Shown here: piece after piece, positions 17,699 to 26,869 of the stretch
Layout of the letters: each line of letters starts with the position of its first letter
Position numbering within the stretch: the first letter of the stretch is position 1
Assembly: GCA_021295915.1 (NCBI GenBank)
Contig: JAGWBK010000006.1
Span: forward strand, 37,614 to 101,613
Length of the DNA stretch: 64,000 bases
Source: Dehalococcoidia bacterium
GTDB lineage: Bacteria; Chloroflexota; Dehalococcoidia; Lucifugimonadales; UBA1123
Direction of reading: 5' to 3'
Translations under genes and position numbers: made by a program
Notes under the pieces: model-generated
The model's database searches: none
What the model was told of the DNA's origin: nothing
What the model saw: only the letters and a program-made list of their open reading frames with translations

Positions 17699-18735
17699 CA
17701 ATGTAGCAGCATCGCATCGCCGAAGCTGTAGAAGCGAAATCTTTCATCGACAGCCGTCTCGTACGCGTTCAGGATGATCTCTCTGCTGGAGAAGGCGGAT
17801 ACGAGCATCAGCAGAGTCGACTTGGGCAGATGGAAATTCGTTACCAGACCATCAATGACCCTGAACTCGAATCCAGGTGAGATGAACAGGTCGACCCAAC
17901 CGGCACCAGGACTCACCAGCCGATCAGATGCAGGATTCACGAGGGCCGCGTTCTCCAGCAGCCTCACCGCCGTGGTCCCAACTGAGATGATCCTGCGTCC
18001 TTCTATTCGTGCCGAGTTGATCGCTTCCGCAGCCTCACTCGACAGATCCCACTGCTCGGCGTGCATCTCATGCTCCATCGGGTCTTCCGATGTGACCGGC
18101 CTGAACGAGTCCCATCCGACGTGAAGAGTGACGAATGCTCGTAGCACGCCGATTTCATCCAGACGTTCAAGAAGAGAATCGCTGAAATGAAGACCGGCGG
18201 TGGGAGCGGCCACACTTCCTTCAGCCTTGGAGTACACAGTCTGATAGCGATCACTGTCCTGCAACCGTTCATGTATGTACGGAGGCAGCGGAATGTGTCC
18301 GATTGTCAGGAGATGCGGCTCAGATTCGAACCGAACCAGTCTGGACCCGGCCGGCTCCATATGGACAACCTCACCGTTCGTTTCGCCACTTCCATTCTCT
18401 CCGGATACGACGAAGCGCGCTCCGGGCCTCATTCTACGCCCGGGCTTAACCAGCGCTCTCCATTCCCCTTCGCCAGTGCGTGATAGCAGCAGTAATTCGA
18501 TGTCACGACCCGACGGTTCTGACCTCCCATAGAGCCTTGCCGGAAAGACCCTGCTGTCATTGAAAACGAGCAGGTCGCCTTCGGTTAGCAGGTCCGGCAG
18601 GTCATAGAACATCTTGTGAGATGTCTGACCCGTCTTTCGGTCAAGCAGCATGAGGCGCGAGTGGTCTCGGGGCTCTACGGGCTTCTGGGCAATCAGGTCC
18701 TGAGGCAGGACGTAGTCGAAGTCTGAGGTCTTCAT
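17698..18735 (-). CDS. queA: S-adenosylmethionine:tRNA ribosyltransferase-isomerase QueA
   Basis: A 345-residue enzyme that transfers the ribosyl part of SAM to preQ1-modified tRNA in queuosine synthesis. It starts MKTSDFDYVLPQDLIAQKP, the family opening, and shows RDHSRLMLLDR, LVFNDSRVFPARL, AAPTAGLHFS and the late DGLVTNFHLPKSTLLMLVSA. Length agrees with the family. The ATG at 18735 is chosen because the in-frame extension upstream overlaps the transporter gene's 3' end and is not conserved. No other queuosine gene is in the window; coupling to a DNA glycosylase is probably only positional. Confidence 0.95.
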   Translation of the reverse strand: MKTSDFDYVLPQDLIAQKPVEPRDHSRLMLLDRKTGQTSHKMFYDLPDLLTEGDLLVFNDSRVFPARLYGRSEPSGRDIELLLLSRTGEGEWRALVKPGRRMRPGARFVVSGENGSGETNGEVVHMEPAGSRLVRFESEPHLLTIGHIPLPPYIHERLQDSDRYQTVYSKAEGSVAAPTAGLHFSDSLLERLDEIGVLRAFVTLHVGWDSFRPVTSEDPMEHEMHAEQWDLSSEAAEAINSARIEGRRIISVGTTAVRLLENAALVNPASDRLVSPGAGWVDLFISPGFEFRVIDGLVTNFHLPKSTLLMLVSAFSSREIILNAYETAVDERFRFYSFGDAMLLH

Positions 18736-18781
18736 CGTTAGGCCGCCGGTTTTCCGGCTGGACGAGACCGGGACTACCGGC

Positions 18782-20290
18782 CTAGTCACCACCTGCCGCC
18801 GATGCTGCACCCTCAACCTGCTGACGCGGAGCGGGAGGCCTTCCGAACGTCGGAGCACGGTGGAAGAATGCCAGGAGCGCGCCGAAGCACAGCACGAAGA
18901 CAACCATCAGACTTGATAGCTGGAAGCCCTGTATGTAAAAGCCCCGGGCGCTGGCATCGGAAAGCAGAGCGATACCAGATGGCAGCGCGAGGGCCAGAAC
19001 CGCCGCCGCGGTCGTCGCGCCGAGCGCGTGGCCCATCTCACGGGTTGTCTCCATCATCCCTGACGCCACGCCGCGATGCTGTAGCGGGAGCGAGTTCATG
19101 ACCGTAGCGTTGTTTATGGGATTGAACATATTTGTCCCCACAGAGATGGGGATCATCAGCAGGGGCAGAGCCCAGAACGGAATACGCGAAGCCGCAAAGC
19201 TAAGTACCAGGAAGCCACCTGCGATCATTATCATCATGATGGGCCGCATCAGTCTCGGCTGGTATCTATCGTAAACCCAGCCGGCCACCATGGGCATGAA
19301 CAACCCGAGGGCCTGGCTCGGCAGCAGCACGACGGTCACAAAAAGTGGCGCCATGCCGAACCCCTCCTCCACCAGTATCGGCACCAGCGTCATAGTCGCC
19401 AGCATGGAGAAGTGATACGTGACGTTTGTGGCCAATGACAGCGAGAATGGCCCTTCCTTGAAGTGCCGAACGTCGACAATGGGATTTGACACCCTGCGTT
19501 CGACAAGAAAGAACACTCCCAACATCAGAATGAACAGGAAGTGCATCGGCAGATGGTAAGTCAGCGCGTCCGAGGACAGGTATGACTCCTCGCCCGCATG
19601 AAGATGCGACCCTGACAGCACCAGCACCACGCCGGCTGCAACCAGTAACACTCCGCCAAACCAATCTATAGGTCCGTTGTCACGCTCAGACTTGACTGAA
19701 ACCTGGCTTCGCACCATGGGAATACATGCAACGATAGAGAGAACCCCTAGCGGCACAAATGTCAGGAACACCATTTGCCAACTGACGAACTGGAGCAACA
19801 CCCCAAAGAAAGCAAGACCGATAAGCGTCCCAAACCTGGCCCCGATGATCGGCACCGCGAAGGCCCGTCCTCGTTCGTTAGGTTCGAAGTTGGCAGCTAG
19901 AATCGCGTTCGCGTTGCCCATGACCATTGCTGAGCCGAGACCGGCGACCGCACGCCAGACCACGATGTGCCAAAGCTCCTGTGAAAGCGCAATCAACCCC
20001 GAGCCGACAGTCGACAAGAAAATGCCGATGAAAAACACGCGGGCGTGTCCGAACCTGTCCCCCATCCGCGCGCCGAGCATCACGAACGCGCCGAGCATCA
20101 TCAGATAGATGATGACAATCCAGGCGGCATCGTCAATGCCCGTGTCGAACGCGTCGGCTATCGTCGGGAGAGCGATCGCGACCGGCAGACTCGAAAGCTG
20201 AACGAGCATGTAGGCCGCGGTCAGCGCTAGAAGCGTCTCCTTGCGGCTCTTACTTTGCACCAACGGCCCCAACGCCGAAAGTACGCTCAA
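18782..20290 (-). CDS. MFS transporter, DHA2 (14-TMS) drug:H+ antiporter type
   Basis: A 502-residue major facilitator with 13-14 predicted membrane segments. The motif after TM2 is GARMGDRFGHARVFFIG, the G-x-x-x-D-R-x-G signature. The motif C-like helix is GLGSAMVMGNANAILAANF. The length and the extra two central helices fit the DHA2 family, whose members export cationic drugs, dyes or metabolites with proton uptake. Start is TTG at 20290 after AAGGAG. It lies 46 bp upstream of queA and may be its promoter-proximal partner. No adjacent dedicated regulator is visible. Confidence 0.88.
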   Translation of the reverse strand: MSVLSALGPLVQSKSRKETLLALTAAYMLVQLSSLPVAIALPTIADAFDTGIDDAAWIVIIYLMMLGAFVMLGARMGDRFGHARVFFIGIFLSTVGSGLIALSQELWHIVVWRAVAGLGSAMVMGNANAILAANFEPNERGRAFAVPIIGARFGTLIGLAFFGVLLQFVSWQMVFLTFVPLGVLSIVACIPMVRSQVSVKSERDNGPIDWFGGVLLVAAGVVLVLSGSHLHAGEESYLSSDALTYHLPMHFLFILMLGVFFLVERRVSNPIVDVRHFKEGPFSLSLATNVTYHFSMLATMTLVPILVEEGFGMAPLFVTVVLLPSQALGLFMPMVAGWVYDRYQPRLMRPIMMIMIAGGFLVLSFAASRIPFWALPLLMIPISVGTNMFNPINNATVMNSLPLQHRGVASGMMETTREMGHALGATTAAAVLALALPSGIALLSDASARGFYIQGFQLSSLMVVFVLCFGALLAFFHRAPTFGRPPAPRQQVEGAASAAGGD

Positions 20291-20568
20291 GTCTTCTCCT
20301 TCAAGGCTGTCTAGCTAACCCAGATCAGCTTGTCGCAACAGTCAGGTAACTGCGCAATGCTAACACGAATTGCAGCCCCTAACACCAAAGAGGTTTCGTG
20401 AACCCGCGACATTGCCGAGGCGTCAGCCGCTCAGTTCAGCTAAAATCTCTTTAGGTATCTGGTGCATCCAAATAGCTAACCGAATGTTCGGACACCGCGT
20501 TACAACAGGTGAGCACATATCGTAGCGTGCATTCGCTCCGGCAGCTCCCACGAGAATTCAAGGCAGTA

Positions 20569-21168
20569 ATGGAAGAGAAGCAGGCGAATCGCGAGATCGT
20601 CGATGAGATCGTCAGGCGCGCTCAGGCGGGTGACCAGTCTGCTTTTGCCGAACTTTATGAAAGGTACTACGACCAGATCTTCAGATACGTTTCATTCAAG
20701 TGCGGCAGCCGACTCGAGGCGGAGGACCTCACAGGAGAGGTGTTCCTGAGAATGCTGGAGTCGATAGATAAGTTCAGGTTCCAGGGATTTCCATTTACGT
20801 CGTGGCTGTATCGCATTGCACATAACCTCGTTGTCGACAATTTCCGTCGCAAGGGACGGAAACCCACGGTGCCCCTGGACAAGGTGCTGCACTTCTCAAG
20901 CGAGAAAGACGGCGAGATGGAGAACCAGGCCCAGATTAGCTGGAGCATGGGCGAGGTCGTCGAAGCCATGTCCAGCCTGACCGACCTCCAACGGGAGGTA
21001 ATCACCCTTCGTTTCGTCGCCGGACTGTCCATAGCTGAAACCGCTGATGCGGTCGGCAGAAAGGAAAACGCAGTCAAGGCCCTCCAACATGCAGGCATTC
21101 GAAAGCTTAGAAACCTGATGACCCATCCGGGGCCATTTGCAGTTGTGACACCGGAGCCCGAACTGTGA
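20569..21168 (+). CDS. ECF-type RNA polymerase sigma factor
   Basis: A sigma factor of about 199 residues with only regions 2 and 4. Region 2 is FAELYERYYDQIFRYVSFK, then LEAEDLTGEVFLRMLE, then FPFTSWLYRIAHNLVVDNFR. Region 4 is LTDLQREVITLRFVAGLSIA, then ETADAVGRKENAVKALQHAG. The ATG at 20569 has AAGG 5 bp upstream; a GTG at 20509 would add 20 residues without obvious conservation. The next gene, 31 bp downstream, encodes a DUF5667 membrane protein, a pairing typical of ECF sigma/anti-sigma cassettes. The MacAB-like genes that follow are plausible targets. Confidence 0.9.
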   Translation: MEEKQANREIVDEIVRRAQAGDQSAFAELYERYYDQIFRYVSFKCGSRLEAEDLTGEVFLRMLESIDKFRFQGFPFTSWLYRIAHNLVVDNFRRKGRKPTVPLDKVLHFSSEKDGEMENQAQISWSMGEVVEAMSSLTDLQREVITLRFVAGLSIAETADAVGRKENAVKALQHAGIRKLRNLMTHPGPFAVVTPEPEL

Positions 21169-21199
21169 TCAGTTGCTTTTCCAATCCGAGAGATGAGAG

Positions 21200-22069
21200 A
21201 TGAGCCAGGAGTTCAGCGAAGCACTTAACGACTGCCTCGACCGACTGGTAAGGGGTGAAGATATTCACGAGTGTCTTCGTCGCTACCCTCAGCAGGCTGG
21301 CGATCTGGAGCCATTGCTTCACGTCGCCCTTGCCACGATCAACGCGGCAGAGGAAGTCAGGCCCGACCCACAGGCCAGGGCTCGAAACTTCGCGAGATTC
21401 TCTGAAGCAGTGCAGCAGCGATCCGCTGCACCAAGACGCAGGATGGCCTGGTTCTCATTCCGATGGCTCCCGGTGGCTCGCCCGATCGCGGTTGGCCTGG
21501 CGTCCATACTAGTGTTCGTCATGGGAGCGGGCGTGGCAACTGCTGCATCGTCCGAGTCCGTCCCGGGAGAGCCTCTCTACTGGGTGAAGACCACGAAGGA
21601 GATAGTCGAAGGCAGGCTGCCTCGTTCGGACGACGGCAGAGCAAACTACGAGGCGAACCTCGCCGAGGTCCGCGGCACAGAGATCGGCAAGCTAATGGAG
21701 AGGGGTCAGTTCACAAGGGCTGACGTCACCATGCGGAGAATGAACGATCACCTGGTCCGCTGTGCGCGTTATGCAGGGGTCACTGTGGTTGCGAATCCGA
21801 TCGAGATGCCTGCCAGGCCGCCTGCCATGATAGGGCAGACCAGGGCCGAGCGTCTCGTACAAGGCCTGGAGCAGGACCGCGAGGTCTTCAGATCCAAGGT
21901 CAGACACATACTTTCAAGGCTCTCTCCACAAGACCGACGCCGGGCGGAGCAGGTCTTCAGAAAGACTGAGTTGCGGTACTGGATGATAATCCATGCCATG
22001 AAAGCTGAATCGCCTGATAGTCGTCCATACCTGGTCTTTCCGGTGGTTCACCGCGGTCCGGGTCGGTAA
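21200..22069 (+). CDS. DUF5667 single-pass membrane protein, putative anti-sigma or sensor partner
   Basis: A 289-residue protein. The cytoplasmic N-terminus (about 1-90) has ALNDCLDRLVRGEDIHECLR, then YPQQAGDLEPLLHVA, a leucine-rich helical domain common ahead of DUF5667. One membrane helix runs from about 92 to 115 (VARPIAVGLASILVFVMGAG). The extracytoplasmic DUF5667 part begins with VPGEPLYWVKTTKEIVEGRL. By position and topology it probably holds or releases the upstream ECF sigma factor. No ZAS zinc motif (HxxxCxxC) is present, so the interaction would differ from classical anti-sigma factors. Confidence 0.82.
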   Translation: MSQEFSEALNDCLDRLVRGEDIHECLRRYPQQAGDLEPLLHVALATINAAEEVRPDPQARARNFARFSEAVQQRSAAPRRRMAWFSFRWLPVARPIAVGLASILVFVMGAGVATAASSESVPGEPLYWVKTTKEIVEGRLPRSDDGRANYEANLAEVRGTEIGKLMERGQFTRADVTMRRMNDHLVRCARYAGVTVVANPIEMPARPPAMIGQTRAERLVQGLEQDREVFRSKVRHILSRLSPQDRRRAEQVFRKTELRYWMIIHAMKAESPDSRPYLVFPVVHRGPGR

Positions 22070-22114
22070 TACAAAGCCCACACCCATACTTCACCGATCT
22101 GGAGAGTACACCCA

Positions 22115-24586
22115 ATGAATCTCTTGTCTCGACTGAGGCGCTGGCAGAAGGTCGCCTTGGTCATAGGGCTTGTTGTTATCGTGGGCATAGCATTGCTGGT
22201 CATTCGCAACGCAACAAGCTCTGACTCTACAGACCTTGAGGAAGACCAGCAGGTCGTCGCTGTACGGCGGGGCGATCTTGTAAATGAGATATCCGTCAGC
22301 GGCAGCGTCAGCTTTCCAGAACGCGAGAACTTGACCTTCGGTTCGCAGGGTGTGGTCTCAGAGGTACTCGTCAAGGAGGGTGAGCGCGTCTCGGCCGGCG
22401 ACGTGGTAGCAAGGCTCGATGCCGAGACGATCGCGCGACTCGAACGGGAAGTCACTGAAGCAAACGCCGCGCTCAGGGATGCCCAGGAGGAGATGAACGA
22501 TCTGATCACGCCTCCTGACCTAACCGTCGCAGAAGCAAGGCAGTCAGTTGCCCTGGCGCAGGACGCGCTCGATGATGCCAACGAGACTCTCAGCGAGATA
22601 CTCGCCCCCACAGATGTGCAGATTACCGATATGGCTGGCAGCGTTGCGGTCGCCGCAAAGGCGCTTGAAGATGCAGAGGACGCCCTGGGTGATCTGGTGA
22701 CTCCATCCGATCTGGACGTTGCCAGTGCCGCTCGCAGCGTTGTAGAAGCCGAGATTGCGCTCGCCGACCTCGAAGATTCTCCTACGGCACTCGAGATCGC
22801 TCACGCTACTGACAGAGTAGCCAGGGCCGAGGTTATTCTTCAGGACGCGGTAGAGGCCCTGGAACGATACGAGGCGGGTATCAACGATGAAGATGTATCG
22901 AGAGATCTTGATAATGCGCGACAGGACCTAGAAGCAGGCAGGACCAACTTCGCCAATGCCATGACGGACTATGAGGTAGCCCAGCGCGATGGCGAGGTCA
23001 ATGCCGACAACGCGCAGACTGCACGGGATGAAGCCGGGCAAGCCTATGCTGACACCTTCACCAAGTGGCTAGGTATCGTCATGCTGGGGGAATCGCTTGA
23101 CCCCGACTACGAAATGGCCCTAGAGGGTTTCGGTGTCGATCTTGCATCCCTGTTCGCGACTTCGAATCGCGGTACCGGACTGGCGTTCGGCGAATCGATT
23201 CCTGCAGATGATCCCGACACGATGTGGAACGAATCCCAGGTCCACATATGGCTGCACTTTTCGAGACAAGACCTGGAAACCACATGCGATCGCAACGATC
23301 TCCCTCCGCGTGGCACTATCTGCATCGAGGAGGAGTTTCGCTCAGCAGGTGATGCCTACCAAGAGGCTATCGACAGCAGAGCGAGGGCCGACGCCGATGC
23401 ACTCAACGCCCTCGCTGCAGCGCAGGCAAGAATAGACTCCTCACAGTTGGCAATCGAAGCAGCAGAGGACCGCATCGAAGATCTCACCGAACCCGTTGAC
23501 CCCGTCGTGTTGGCGCAATTGCAGTCGGCTGCTAAGGTCGCCGAGGAGGACCTCAATGACGCCAGGAAGAGTCTCGCGGACCTGACCGACCCATCTGACA
23601 GGCTGGAAATTACCGCCGACCTACGAGATATCGAGGTTGCCCGCGCGACTCTCGCAGACGCGCGAGATCGTTATGCAGAACTGACCGAGTCATCTGGCAC
23701 CGCTGCGGCTGCGGATCTCACCGCGAAAGTAGAGGCTGCTCGCGCGAACCTGGATGACCTGAAAGACCAGCAGGCTGAACTCCTTTCGGGACAGGGTCGG
23801 GACGACTACCCCGCCGCATCCCATGCTGTCGAAGTGGCGCGGCTGACTCTCGATCAGCGACAGGAGGACCTGGACGAGCTTCTCAATGACCCGGACCCAG
23901 TCGACCTGGACCTTATGACTGCCAAGTTGGAGGCAGCGCAGACGCTGCTCGAAGAGTCCCAGGAACGACTCACGGACGCGTCAGGGCTACGAGCACCATC
24001 GGACGGCTTCATCTCCCGTGTGAACGCCGAAGAGGGAGAGGACATCGAGGCGAATGACGTGGTGGCCGTGCTGGTAGACACCGGACTCGTGGAGGTTGAC
24101 GGGTCTGTAGACGAGATAGATGTCCTCCTGATCGAGCTGGGTGTAGAAGCGGAAGTGAAGATGGATGCACTGCCCGATCAGTCCCTGGTTGGCGTAGTAT
24201 CGTTCGTCGGCGCGGAACCCGTGGAACAGCAGGGAGGACAGGGAGGAGTCGTAAGCTACCCTGTCCGCGTCGAAATAGAACTTCCAGCGGACATGAAGGC
24301 GCCGGAGGGGCTGAGCGCCGTTGCCTCCATAGTTCTCAGTAAGGAGACTAACGTTCTCCTGATACCCGTAAATGCCATTCGAGGCAGTTTCGACGACCCC
24401 ATTGTTCATCTAATGGTCAACGAGGAGTCAGTTGAAACCCCAGTCACACTCGGAAACAGCGATGATTTCTGGACCGTCGTTACCGAAGGCCTGAACGAGG
24501 GAGACATGGTGGTCGCTGTAGCGCCAGAGGGTCAGGACGTGCAGTTCTTCTCTGAAGACAACGGAGATGATAACGGCGGCCCCTGA
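22115..24586 (+). CDS. MacA/HlyD-like membrane-fusion protein with giant coiled-coil hairpin
   Basis: An 823-residue adaptor, more than twice the usual 370-420. One N-terminal membrane anchor lies at residues 12-30. The two halves of a lipoyl-like domain are at 74-103 (SQGVVSEVLVKEGERVSAGD) and 624-655 (GLRAPSDGFISRVNAEEGED). Between them are two long coiled-coil arms, about 101-310 and 405-622. They are built from repeats of some 30-50 residues ending in L-x-D-L-x-x-P-x-D. The arms flank a non-coiled insert of about 90 residues with two cysteines (C391, C403). C-terminal beta-barrel and membrane-proximal domains follow (VEVDGSVDEIDVLLIELG onward). It is followed by the ABC ATPase and MacB-like permease, with which it should form an exporter. 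Confidence 0.9.
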   Translation: MNLLSRLRRWQKVALVIGLVVIVGIALLVIRNATSSDSTDLEEDQQVVAVRRGDLVNEISVSGSVSFPERENLTFGSQGVVSEVLVKEGERVSAGDVVARLDAETIARLEREVTEANAALRDAQEEMNDLITPPDLTVAEARQSVALAQDALDDANETLSEILAPTDVQITDMAGSVAVAAKALEDAEDALGDLVTPSDLDVASAARSVVEAEIALADLEDSPTALEIAHATDRVARAEVILQDAVEALERYEAGINDEDVSRDLDNARQDLEAGRTNFANAMTDYEVAQRDGEVNADNAQTARDEAGQAYADTFTKWLGIVMLGESLDPDYEMALEGFGVDLASLFATSNRGTGLAFGESIPADDPDTMWNESQVHIWLHFSRQDLETTCDRNDLPPRGTICIEEEFRSAGDAYQEAIDSRARADADALNALAAAQARIDSSQLAIEAAEDRIEDLTEPVDPVVLAQLQSAAKVAEEDLNDARKSLADLTDPSDRLEITADLRDIEVARATLADARDRYAELTESSGTAAAADLTAKVEAARANLDDLKDQQAELLSGQGRDDYPAASHAVEVARLTLDQRQEDLDELLNDPDPVDLDLMTAKLEAAQTLLEESQERLTDASGLRAPSDGFISRVNAEEGEDIEANDVVAVLVDTGLVEVDGSVDEIDVLLIELGVEAEVKMDALPDQSLVGVVSFVGAEPVEQQGGQGGVVSYPVRVEIELPADMKAPEGLSAVASIVLSKETNVLLIPVNAIRGSFDDPIVHLMVNEESVETPVTLGNSDDFWTVVTEGLNEGDMVVAVAPEGQDVQFFSEDNGDDNGGP

Positions 24587-24623
24587 CGGCGCAATCTATA
24601 GCAGTACCTTAGGATTCAAAAGA

Positions 24624-25394
24624 ATGTCCCTGATCACACTGGAAGAAGTCACGAAGATATACAGGATGGGTGAGGTAGAAGTGGGCGCCCTGCAGGGAGT
24701 CTCCCTGGAGATCGAAGAAGGCGAGATGGTCGCCGTAATCGGCCCCTCTGGCTCGGGCAAGTCGACGCTCATGAACGTCGTGGGCTGCCTCGATGCTCCA
24801 TCCAGCGGACGCTATGAGCTTGACGGTCAGGACATAAGCACGATGTCGGACAGCCGCCTCTCGGAGATCCGTGGCAGGCAGATTGGCTTCGTCTTCCAGA
24901 CCTACAATCTGCTTCCCAGGCTAACGGCTCGAGCAAATGTCGAGCTACCGCTGATGTACAACAGCGGCCCAGACCGAAGGCGCCGCGCGCTGGACGCGCT
25001 CGAGATGGTCGGGCTTGGCGACCGGGCCAACCACAAGCCAACCGAGCTGTCAGGTGGCCAGCAGCAACGTGTGGGCATAGCCAGAGCTCTGGTCAAGGAG
25101 CCGAGTATCATGCTGGCAGATGAGCCAACCGGGAACCTGGACAGCACGTCCAGCGAGGAGATCATGACTCTGCTCAAGGACCTCAACCGCGAGCAGGGAC
25201 TGACCCTGATGATCGTGACGCATGAGTTCGACATAGCCGCGGAAACCAACCGGATTATCTCGATGCTGGACGGTCGGATCGTAGGTGACAGCCACAGGGA
25301 CACCTGGTCCCCTGGCGCAGAGCCTTGGCCAGGCGGCGCAAGGCCAGGTGTCGGGCAAGCCCCACTGGAGTCCGCGGAGTCTTCCACAGCGTGA
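24624..25394 (+). CDS. MacB/LolD-type ABC transporter ATP-binding protein
   Basis: A 256-residue ATPase. Walker A is GPSGSGKST at about 38-46, the Q-loop is FVFQTYNLLPRL, the signature LSGGQQQRVGIARAL, Walker B IMLADEPTGNLD and the H-loop IVTHEFD. These are typical of the MacB/LolD/FtsE subfamily. The C-terminus has an extra Gly/Pro-rich tail of about 35 residues after ISMLDGRIVGD. The ATG at 24624 is preferred because an in-frame extension overlaps the adaptor gene's end. Its stop overlaps the permease GTG start by 4 bp (GTGA), showing coupled translation. Confidence 0.94.
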   Translation: MSLITLEEVTKIYRMGEVEVGALQGVSLEIEEGEMVAVIGPSGSGKSTLMNVVGCLDAPSSGRYELDGQDISTMSDSRLSEIRGRQIGFVFQTYNLLPRLTARANVELPLMYNSGPDRRRRALDALEMVGLGDRANHKPTELSGGQQQRVGIARALVKEPSIMLADEPTGNLDSTSSEEIMTLLKDLNREQGLTLMIVTHEFDIAAETNRIISMLDGRIVGDSHRDTWSPGAEPWPGGARPGVGQAPLESAESSTA

Positions 25395-26647
25395 ACCCCC
25401 TCGACATAATGCTCACGGCGCTGTCTTCGCTGGCGTCGAACAAGCTCCGAGCTGCACTTACCCTGCTTGGCATTGTGATCGGCGTAACTGCCGTGATCGT
25501 ACTCATCTCTCTCGGGCAGGGAGTGCAGAAGTCGATCACGTCGGAGTTCGAATCGCTTGGTACCAACCTGATCACCGTTACCCCAGGCTCGAGCGATGGC
25601 GACGGATTCGGTGCATTCTTCGGTTCTGGCGGAGATGAAGCCACCCTGACGCTGAACGACGCCTATGCCCTACTAGACCCTGTCAGCGCGCCGTCTGTGG
25701 TCGCCGTCGCACCGGAGATCAACACCTGGGCTCGTGTCGAATACGGGAGGAGTTCGGACGACACTACCATCCTGGGAGTAACGGCCGACTACGACGATGT
25801 GCGCCTCTACGTCGCTGAGCAGGGCGAATTCATCTCACCAGTCCATGTACGCGACTCAGCTTCCGTCGCTGTATTGGGCGCCGGAATTTCGGAGTCGCTG
25901 TTCGGACTTCGAAGTCCGGTAGGTCAGACCATCAAGCTCAATGGCAAGCCGTTCACTATCATCGGGGTGCTGGAGAGCAAGGAGGGTGGGTTCTTCGGTT
26001 TCCTGGACCGAAACATAATGATCCCCCTGACCACGGCCCACTACCGTCTCAACTTCCACCCCAACTCCAGGGGGGAGATCCAGGTCGGAAGCATCAGCGT
26101 TCAGGCGGCATCCAGCGAGGTCGCGGGGAGTGCGGAACGAGAGATCAGGGACATCCTCCGGCTGCGCCACCGCATCGTCGAAGCTGACGACTTCACCATC
26201 ACAACACAGGAGCAGGCGCTGCAAGCGATCGAGAGTGCGATCGGGGCGTTCACGATCTTTCTCGGCAGCATCGCCGCCATCAGCCTCCTCGTCGGCGGTA
26301 TCGGAATTATGAACATCATGTTCGTCACCGTGACCGAGCGCACGCGTGAAATCGGCATCCGCAAGGCAATGGGCGCGAAGCGTCGCGACATCATGCTGCA
26401 GTTCGTGACGGAGGCCGCCGTGCTCAGTTTCGGCGGCGGACTGGCGGGGCTCGCACTTGGTGGTCTAATCACAATGGCGATGAACGGACAGGAGTTTCTT
26501 GGCGGTCCGACGTTGGAAACCTCCCTGGACATCCAGGTCACGATACTGGCGCTGGGAGTATCTATCGGCATCGGCCTCTTCTTCGGGATATATCCCGCGA
26601 TGCGGGCCGCAAGGCTCCACCCCATCGACGCCCTGCGCTACGAGTAA
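25391..26647 (+). CDS. MacB-like ABC transporter permease (FtsX domain)
   Basis: A 418-residue permease. The first helix is LTLLGIVIGVTAVIVLISLG, followed by a periplasmic MacB_PCD domain of about 230 residues with GTNLITVTPGSS. The FtsX domain has three helices, with GGIGIMNIMFVTVTERTREI, then GIRKAMGAKRRDIMLQF as the cytoplasmic coupling loop. The ending RAARLHPIDALRYE is the standard end of the family. GTG at 25391 gives a start matching other MacB-like permeases that begin directly before the first helix. MacB-type systems are mechanotransmitters that push substrates out through the adaptor. Confidence 0.94.
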   Translation: MNPLDIMLTALSSLASNKLRAALTLLGIVIGVTAVIVLISLGQGVQKSITSEFESLGTNLITVTPGSSDGDGFGAFFGSGGDEATLTLNDAYALLDPVSAPSVVAVAPEINTWARVEYGRSSDDTTILGVTADYDDVRLYVAEQGEFISPVHVRDSASVAVLGAGISESLFGLRSPVGQTIKLNGKPFTIIGVLESKEGGFFGFLDRNIMIPLTTAHYRLNFHPNSRGEIQVGSISVQAASSEVAGSAEREIRDILRLRHRIVEADDFTITTQEQALQAIESAIGAFTIFLGSIAAISLLVGGIGIMNIMFVTVTERTREIGIRKAMGAKRRDIMLQFVTEAAVLSFGGGLAGLALGGLITMAMNGQEFLGGPTLETSLDIQVTILALGVSIGIGLFFGIYPAMRAARLHPIDALRYE

Positions 26648-26773
26648 TCGCCCCCTACTTCTGTTCTGCCCGCCACCTGGGGACGTTTCTCGTACACACA
26701 TAAATAGATTACTGAAACCAATTTTTGGAATTTGACTTGGTGTTAACCTTGCATTGACCCCATACAAGGGTAG

Positions 26774-26779
26774 TACAAT
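26774..26779 (+). promoter_or_regulatory. Possible -10 element ahead of the heterodimeric ABC exporter
   Basis: TACAAT at 26774-26779 lies 91 bp before the first half-transporter. The -35 choice is ambiguous: TTGACC (26754-26759) would give a 14-bp spacer and TTGCAT (26749-26754) a 19-bp spacer. The AT-rich stretch 26700-26780 stands out from the GC-rich surroundings. Confidence is low. Confidence 0.25.
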
Positions 26780-26869
26780 GCACCGCTAGAGGCAGGTGAA
26801 ACAGTTTCGCTAGGGGACGCGTTCCTCTCCCGGAGCTTGGCGAGGAGGATCGCGCCCAGCGTAAACTCT

